Assembly (NCBI GenBank): GCA_036004405.1
Contig: DASYRM010000037.1
Span: 124,001 to 188,000, forward strand
From: DASYRM01 sp036004405
GTDB lineage: Bacteria; Acidobacteriota; Vicinamibacteria; Vicinamibacterales; UBA2999
Direction: 5' to 3'
Length of the DNA: 64,000 bases
Of this stretch, positions 60,145 through 64,000 are shown in pieces. Below the pieces are notes generated by a model. The model did not search any database and was not told where the DNA came from. It worked only from the letters and a program-made list of their open reading frames with translations. The position numbers were made by a program, and so were the translations under genes. Positions within the stretch are counted from its first letter, which is position 1. Each line of letters begins with the position of its first letter.

Positions 60145-60148
60145 CAGC

Positions 60149-61030
60149 ATGCTGAGCGGCGGCCGTCGTCTCGCGTGGGCGATTGGCGCTCTTGCGGTGG
60201 TGTGGGCTGCGCCCTCCGCGCAGCAGCTCCCGAGCGAGCCGCGCCGGCAGTTCGGCACCAGCGTCACCGGCGCGTTCGAGGGCTGGTGGGAGAACGCCGA
60301 CGGGAGCCGCACGTTTCTCGTCGGCTACCTCAATCGCAACAACGCGCTCGAGATCGACGTTCCGATCGGACCCGACAACCGCATCGAGCCGGGCGGCCCC
60401 GACCTCGGCCAGCCCTCGCACTTCCTCCAGGGGCGGCAGTGGGGCATGTTCACGGTGACCGTCCCGAAGGAGTTCACCGGCGCCGACCAGCGTCTCACCT
60501 GGACGATCGTCGCCAACGGCCAGTCCACCAGCATCCCGCTGCGGCTGCATCCCGACTACAACATCAACCCGTTCAGCGACGTGGCGGTGAAGAACACGCC
60601 GCCGTCGATTCGTCTCGCCGAAAATGGCGCCGCCACGAAAGGGCCGCTGGCGCTGCTGGCCGCGGCGCCGATGCGCACCGTCGCCCGGGGAGCGCCGCTC
60701 GCGCTGCCGCTCTGGGCCGACGACGACGGGAAGTTCGCCAACGCCACGATGACGCCGCCCAAGAACCTGCCGTCGCCGGTCGAGCTGGTGTGGTCGAAGT
60801 ACCGAGGCCCGGGCGCCGTGACCTTCGACAAGCTGCCGCCGGTGTTCGAAGTACTGGCCGGCGGACCGGTCAACGTCCCGTTCCGCGGCAAGGCGACCGC
60901 GACCGCGCGGTTCAGCGAGCCCGGCGACTACGTGCTGCACGTCACCGCCAACGACTTCTCGGGCGAAGGCGGGTCGGGTGAGCTGTGCTGCTGGTCCACC
61001 GCGCTCGTGAAAGTCCACGTCACCCCATAA
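60149..61030 (+). CDS. Secreted protein of unknown function, co-transcribed with copper monooxygenase
   Basis: 293 residues with a signal peptide (to about residue 25). All-beta composition: GAFEGWWENADGSRTFLVGY, QGRQWGMFTVTVPKEFTG, VELVWSKYRGPGAVTFDKL, FSEPGDYVLHVTANDFSG, ending ELCCWSTALVKVHVTP. The second half looks like an Ig-like or Big-type domain. Two adjacent cysteines (CC) near residue 280. It begins 4 bp after the copper monooxygenase fusion, so it may be an accessory protein. I do not recognise the family. Confidence 0.65.
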   Translation: MLSGGRRLAWAIGALAVVWAAPSAQQLPSEPRRQFGTSVTGAFEGWWENADGSRTFLVGYLNRNNALEIDVPIGPDNRIEPGGPDLGQPSHFLQGRQWGMFTVTVPKEFTGADQRLTWTIVANGQSTSIPLRLHPDYNINPFSDVAVKNTPPSIRLAENGAATKGPLALLAAAPMRTVARGAPLALPLWADDDGKFANATMTPPKNLPSPVELVWSKYRGPGAVTFDKLPPVFEVLAGGPVNVPFRGKATATARFSEPGDYVLHVTANDFSGEGGSGELCCWSTALVKVHVTP

Positions 61031-61075
61031 CGTTCGGACCCCATACCCCGTTTCGTTGTTACGTGAGGGCCGCCG

Positions 61076-61151
61076 TACGTAGGGGCCGCCTTCAGGCGGC
61101 CCGTCACGGGAGGTACGTAGGGGCCGCCTTCAGGCGGCCCGTCACGGGAGG
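61076..61151. repeat. Tandem REP-like repeat, two perfect 38-bp copies
   Basis: Two identical 38-bp units (61076-61113 and 61114-61151), each TACGTA, hairpin GGGCCGCC-TTCA-GGCGGCCC, then CGTCACGGGAGG. The second copy ends in GGGAGG at 61146-61151, 5 bp before the ATG of the next gene, so the repeat supplies its Shine-Dalgarno sequence. Confidence 0.85.
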
Positions 61152-61156
61152 CAGCA

Positions 61157-62212
61157 ATGAAGTGTTCGGCCATGACGGCGGTGGCGTTGGTGGTTGGCCT
61201 GTGCGCGTCCGCGGATGCGCAATGGCTGAAGGACAAGACGCCCGGTATTCCGCGCGACAAGGACGGCAAGCCGCAACTGGATGCACCGGCGCCGAAGACC
61301 GCCGACGGGCGGCCGGACCTGTCGGGGATCTGGCGGGTCGATCCTGGCGCCTACCTGGACAACATTGCCTCCGATCTCAAACCGGGCGAGACGCTGCCGT
61401 GGGCCGAGGCACTCTTCAAGCGCCGCTCCGAGGAGTTCGCCACCGGCCATCCGATCTACCGCTGCATGCCCGAGCCCGGTCCGCTCACCAGCTTCGGCAT
61501 CTTCAAGGTCCTGCAGACGCCGTTCACGATGGGCATCCTGACGGAGAACGGCGCCTATCGGAACATCCTGACCGACGGCCGAGAACTGCCGAAGGATCCG
61601 AATCCAACCTGGAGCGGCTACTCGGTCGGGCGCTGGGACGGCGACGCGTTCGTGGTGTCGAGCGCCGGCTTCAACGACCAGACCTGGCTCGACTACAACG
61701 GCCACCCGCACACCGAGGCGCTGCGTGTCACCGAGCGCTTTCGCCGGAAGAACCTTGGCGAGATGGAACTGCAGATCACATTCGAGGATCCGAAGGCGTA
61801 CGCGCGGCCGTGGACGATCGCCTTGACCGCCCACTACATGGCCGACACCGAGCTCATCGAGTACGTGTGCGGCGAGAACGAGAAGAGCGTGCAGCGCTTC
61901 ACGGTCACCGAGGCGGAGCGGCAGCGGGCCCGCGCCACCAGTGCGGTGGCTCGCGACGTCCTCACGAAGTACGAAGGCACCTACGCGATGCAGCGGGGAC
62001 CCGGACCAGCGCAGGAATACGTCGTCGAGGTGGTGGGCAACGAGCTGTCGATGAGGGCGCCGGCGGGTGGCCGCTACACGCTCGTGCCCGAATCCCCCAC
62101 GGTCTTCTACATCACCGGCCAGCGCATCGAGTTCTTTCTCGACGCCAACGGCTGGCCGACGCACTTCGTCATGACGATCGTGGAAGGCGAGATGAAGGCG
62201 GTGCGAAAGTAG
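61157..62212 (+). CDS. GxW-family secreted protein with C-terminal DUF3471 domain
   Basis: 351 residues, signal peptide to about residue 21. Family signature: DGRPDLSGIWRVDPGAY, YRCMPEPGPLTS, SVGRWDGDAFVVSSAGFND, QTWLDYNGHPHTEALRVTER, TFEDPKAYARPWTI, IEYVCGENEK. Residues about 270-351 (LTKYEGTYAMQRG, VVEVVGNELSMRAPAG, FVMTIVEGEMKAVRK) match DUF3471, a lipocalin-like domain found after serine hydrolases. The combination is unusual. The ATG follows the REP-supplied GGGAGG. The stop lies in another REP-like unit. Function unknown. Confidence 0.78.
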   Translation: MKCSAMTAVALVVGLCASADAQWLKDKTPGIPRDKDGKPQLDAPAPKTADGRPDLSGIWRVDPGAYLDNIASDLKPGETLPWAEALFKRRSEEFATGHPIYRCMPEPGPLTSFGIFKVLQTPFTMGILTENGAYRNILTDGRELPKDPNPTWSGYSVGRWDGDAFVVSSAGFNDQTWLDYNGHPHTEALRVTERFRRKNLGEMELQITFEDPKAYARPWTIALTAHYMADTELIEYVCGENEKSVQRFTVTEAERQRARATSAVARDVLTKYEGTYAMQRGPGPAQEYVVEVVGNELSMRAPAGGRYTLVPESPTVFYITGQRIEFFLDANGWPTHFVMTIVEGEMKAVRK

Positions 62213-62250
62213 GGGCCAGCTTCAGGCGACCTTCAGGCGGCCCCTCCTTA
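62211..62250. repeat. Degenerate REP-like hairpin overlapping a stop codon
   Basis: AGGGGCC (62211-62217) pairs with GGCCCCT (62239-62245) around two CTTCAGGCG copies. The GTAGGGG start supplies the TAG stop of the GxW-DUF3471 gene. The stem is interrupted compared with other copies. Confidence 0.5.
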
Positions 62251-62322
62251 TACCCACCGCGTTCCCGACGGCGCCAAGACGGTATTGGACAGCGCCAAGC
62301 CGCCGTGGCGAGGATGGCAGAC

Positions 62323-63642
62323 ATGATGCGCAAACTGTTCTTAGCCGCCGTCGTCTCGACGCTGCCGGCTTCTGCGGCCGCCGCCGACGTCACCTATTAC
62401 AAGCACGCGCTGCCCATCCTGCAGGCCCGTTGCCAGGTGTGCCACCGGCCGGGCGAGATCGGCCCGATGCCTTTTGTCACCTTCGAAGGCACGCGGCCCT
62501 TCGCGCGGGCCATCAAGGCGGCCGTGGCGAGCAGGAAGATGCCACCGTGGTTTGCCGATCCCGCGTTCGGCCACTTCGCCAACGAGAAGCGCCTCACCGA
62601 CGCGGAGATCGCCACGCTGACGGCGTGGGCCGATGCGGGCGCGCCTGCCGGCGATCCGAAGGACGCCCCGGCGCCGGTGAGCTTCCGCGACGGCTGGAAC
62701 ATCCGGCCCGACCTGGTGTTTCAGATGCCCACGCCGATGGCCGTTCCGGCGAAGGGCACGGTGGAATACACCTACATCGCGGTCTCTGCGCCCTTCAAGG
62801 AAGACACCTGGGTGCTGGCCGGCGAGATCCGACCCACCGATCGCGCGCACGTCCACCACGTGATCGCCATGGTGCGGCCGAAGGGGTCGAAGTGGATGAA
62901 GCAGGCGCAGCTCGGCGCCGAGCCGTGGGCGCCGGGTCCGACGCGCCAGCAGGACATGCTCAAGGAGAACGGCGGCGACATCTCCGTGCTGTCGGCGGAG
63001 TTCCTCGTCGGCTACGTGCCGGGCATGGAGGCCCAGCGCTTCGACATCGACCAGTCCGCCAAGCTGATTCCGGCCGGCGCCGACATCGTCTTCGAGGTGC
63101 ACTACACCGCCAACGGGAAGGAAGGGCTCGATCAGACGAAGGTCGGCCTCGAGCTCGCGCCGGCGCCGCCCAAGCGGCTGTTTCTGTCGATCGGCGCGGC
63201 ACAGCCGGGGCTTGTGATCAAGCCCGGCGATCCGAACGCCGAGGCGAAGGCGTCGCTCAAGTTCGGCACCGACGTCGATCTCGTCTATATGCAGCCGCAC
63301 ATGCATCTGCGCGGCAAGGACATGCGGATCGAAGCGCGCTATCCGACCGGCGCCCAGCAGACGCTGCTCAACGTGCCGCGCTACGACTTCAACTGGCAGA
63401 TCGTGTACTACCAGAAGACGCCGCTGCGTCTACCCAAGGGCACCGAACTTCAGCTGACCGCGCACTGGGACAACTCCGCCGGCAACAAGTGGAACCCCGA
63501 TCCGGCGGCGACGGTGCGGTGGGGTGATCAGAGCTGGCAGGAGATGCTCTCCGCACCGATGGCGGTGATCGTCGATCGCACGGTCGATCCGAAGACCGTC
63601 GTCGAGCGCGGCGGATTCGCCGAAGCCGCGGCCCCGCAATAA
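62323..63642 (+). CDS. Cytochrome c fused to PHM-like copper type II monooxygenase domain (paralog 3)
   Basis: 439 residues from the ATG at 62323 (62314 and 62326 are alternatives), signal peptide to about residue 21. Cytochrome c: CQVCH (C37, C40, H41) and RPGEIGPM. Ligand order: VHH (H178, H179), EVHYTANG (H260), QPHMHLRGK (H326, H328), WQEMLS (M408). It is closest to paralog 1: both have RKMPPWFADPAFGHF-like and NVPRYDFNWQ segments. Upstream, GGTATTGGAC occurs here (62279) and again near 63691 before the next gene. The substrate is unknown. Confidence 0.8.
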   Translation: MMRKLFLAAVVSTLPASAAAADVTYYKHALPILQARCQVCHRPGEIGPMPFVTFEGTRPFARAIKAAVASRKMPPWFADPAFGHFANEKRLTDAEIATLTAWADAGAPAGDPKDAPAPVSFRDGWNIRPDLVFQMPTPMAVPAKGTVEYTYIAVSAPFKEDTWVLAGEIRPTDRAHVHHVIAMVRPKGSKWMKQAQLGAEPWAPGPTRQQDMLKENGGDISVLSAEFLVGYVPGMEAQRFDIDQSAKLIPAGADIVFEVHYTANGKEGLDQTKVGLELAPAPPKRLFLSIGAAQPGLVIKPGDPNAEAKASLKFGTDVDLVYMQPHMHLRGKDMRIEARYPTGAQQTLLNVPRYDFNWQIVYYQKTPLRLPKGTELQLTAHWDNSAGNKWNPDPAATVRWGDQSWQEMLSAPMAVIVDRTVDPKTVVERGGFAEAAAPQ

Positions 63643-63735
63643 CACCACGCACGCCCGCGTTGATTCAACCCCGGTTCTCGTCTCCGCCGAGAAGGTATTG
63701 GACTCTCTTCGGGAGCGCGCCGAGCATGTGCAGCC

Positions 63736-64000
63736 ATGTTCATGCGTCTATCTACCCGCGCCGCGCTCGTCGGTCTCATCTGCCTCCTCGCCGTTCCAGC
63801 CGCGTACGCGCAAGGCACACTGGCTGGAATCGTCCGCGACTCGTCGGGCGCCGTCCTGCCCGGCGTCACGGTTGAAGCCGCCAGCCCCGCGCTGATCGAG
63901 AAAGCGCGCACCACCGTGAGCGACAGCAGCGGCCAGTTCCGCATCATCGATCTGCGCGGCGGCGTCTACACGGTGACCTTCACGTTGTCCGGCTTCTCCA
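63736..64000 (+). CDS. TonB-dependent receptor, Oar-like, partial (N-terminus only)
   Basis: About 88 residues from the ATG at 63736 (MFMRLSTRAALVGL; 63742 is an alternative) to the window edge. Signal peptide to about residue 26 (AAYAQ), then a carboxypeptidase-regulatory-like domain: GTLAGIVRDSSGAVLPGVTV, EAASPALIEKARTTVSDSSG, RIIDLRGGVYTVTFTLSGFS. The domain is very close to that of the receptor at 26496-29603. The plug and barrel lie beyond the edge. Confidence 0.8.
   Translation, partial: MFMRLSTRAALVGLICLLAVPAAYAQGTLAGIVRDSSGAVLPGVTVEAASPALIEKARTTVSDSSGQFRIIDLRGGVYTVTFTLSGFS

Noticed and set aside
61076..61151. Tandem 38-bp repeat considered as a CRISPR array
   Set aside because: Only two adjacent identical units with no spacers, and the unit is a REP-like hairpin found elsewhere.
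62270..63700. GGTATTGGAC before two genes (62279 and about 63691) as part of the LysR regulon
   Set aside because: Only the left half resembles the palindrome; the right half does not match, so no operator is called.

Overview
The window is high-GC bacterial DNA, densely packed with genes. It holds two complete and one partial Oar-like TonB-dependent receptor with N-terminal carboxypeptidase-regulatory domains, an ADOP-type MacB-like permease, and large families of secreted proteins of unknown function: DUF6152, and a family here called 'GxW' (a DLxGxW start, a GRWxGDxxVV core, a late ExxC). It also has many exported c-type cytochromes. Together these point to an Acidobacteriota chromosome, most likely class Vicinamibacteria; this is inferred from gene families, not from a marker gene. 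No rRNA, tRNA, CRISPR array, prophage or insertion sequence was seen.

Layout. 1-479: truncated membrane protein. 691-3134: Tat-exported thiamine-diphosphate enzyme plus cytochrome c. 3256-6291: two lipoproteins around a metallo-beta-lactamase (MBL)/EF-hand/barrel-like fusion. 13717 down to 6293 (minus): seven-gene exported operon (DUF6152, GxW, GxW, amidohydrolase, haem-PQQ dehydrogenase, MBL hydrolase, NHL propeller) divergent from a LysR gene at 13762. 17385 down to 14711: GxW and GxW-MBL fusion. 17815-22472: TonB receptor plus haem/copper-monooxygenase fusion. 24723 down to 22433: GxW, DUF6152, double DoxX. 24827-25169: decayed NIPSNAP gene. 29603 down to 25180: TonB receptor and serine hydrolase. 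29935-35876: phenolic-ester operon (alpha/beta hydrolase, LysR, tannase/feruloyl esterase, 4-hydroxybenzoate hydroxylase, DUF6152, GxW). 35922-37893 (minus): MHS transporter, small phosphatase, small membrane protein. 37948-49618: mixed functions (M16 peptidase, broken VapBC, Pgi, Omp85 barrel plus kinase-like protein, DUF1801, MOSC, VOC, AraC, ChrB). 49692-54791: octahaem cytochrome, ADOP permease, M20 peptidase. 55102-58640: two ECF sigma modules and a flavodiiron-like MBL. 58753-64000: two more haem/copper-monooxygenase fusions, a GxW-DUF3471 protein and the start of another TonB receptor.

How it may work together. The central theme is capture and oxidation of plant-type phenolics: TonB receptors for uptake, secreted esterases to release aromatic acids, PobA to make protocatechuate, an MHS symporter for acid import, and periplasmic redox enzymes (PQQ/haem, PHM-like copper/haem, TPP/cytochrome) feeding electrons to c-type cytochromes. 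All three DUF6152 genes lie next to a GxW gene. A perfect LysR-type palindrome in front of the seven-gene operon recurs with one mismatch in front of the GxW-DUF6152-DoxX operon, which suggests one regulon. Short REP-like hairpins (GGGCCGCC-TTCA-GGCGGCCC and stem variants) lie between genes at six loci.
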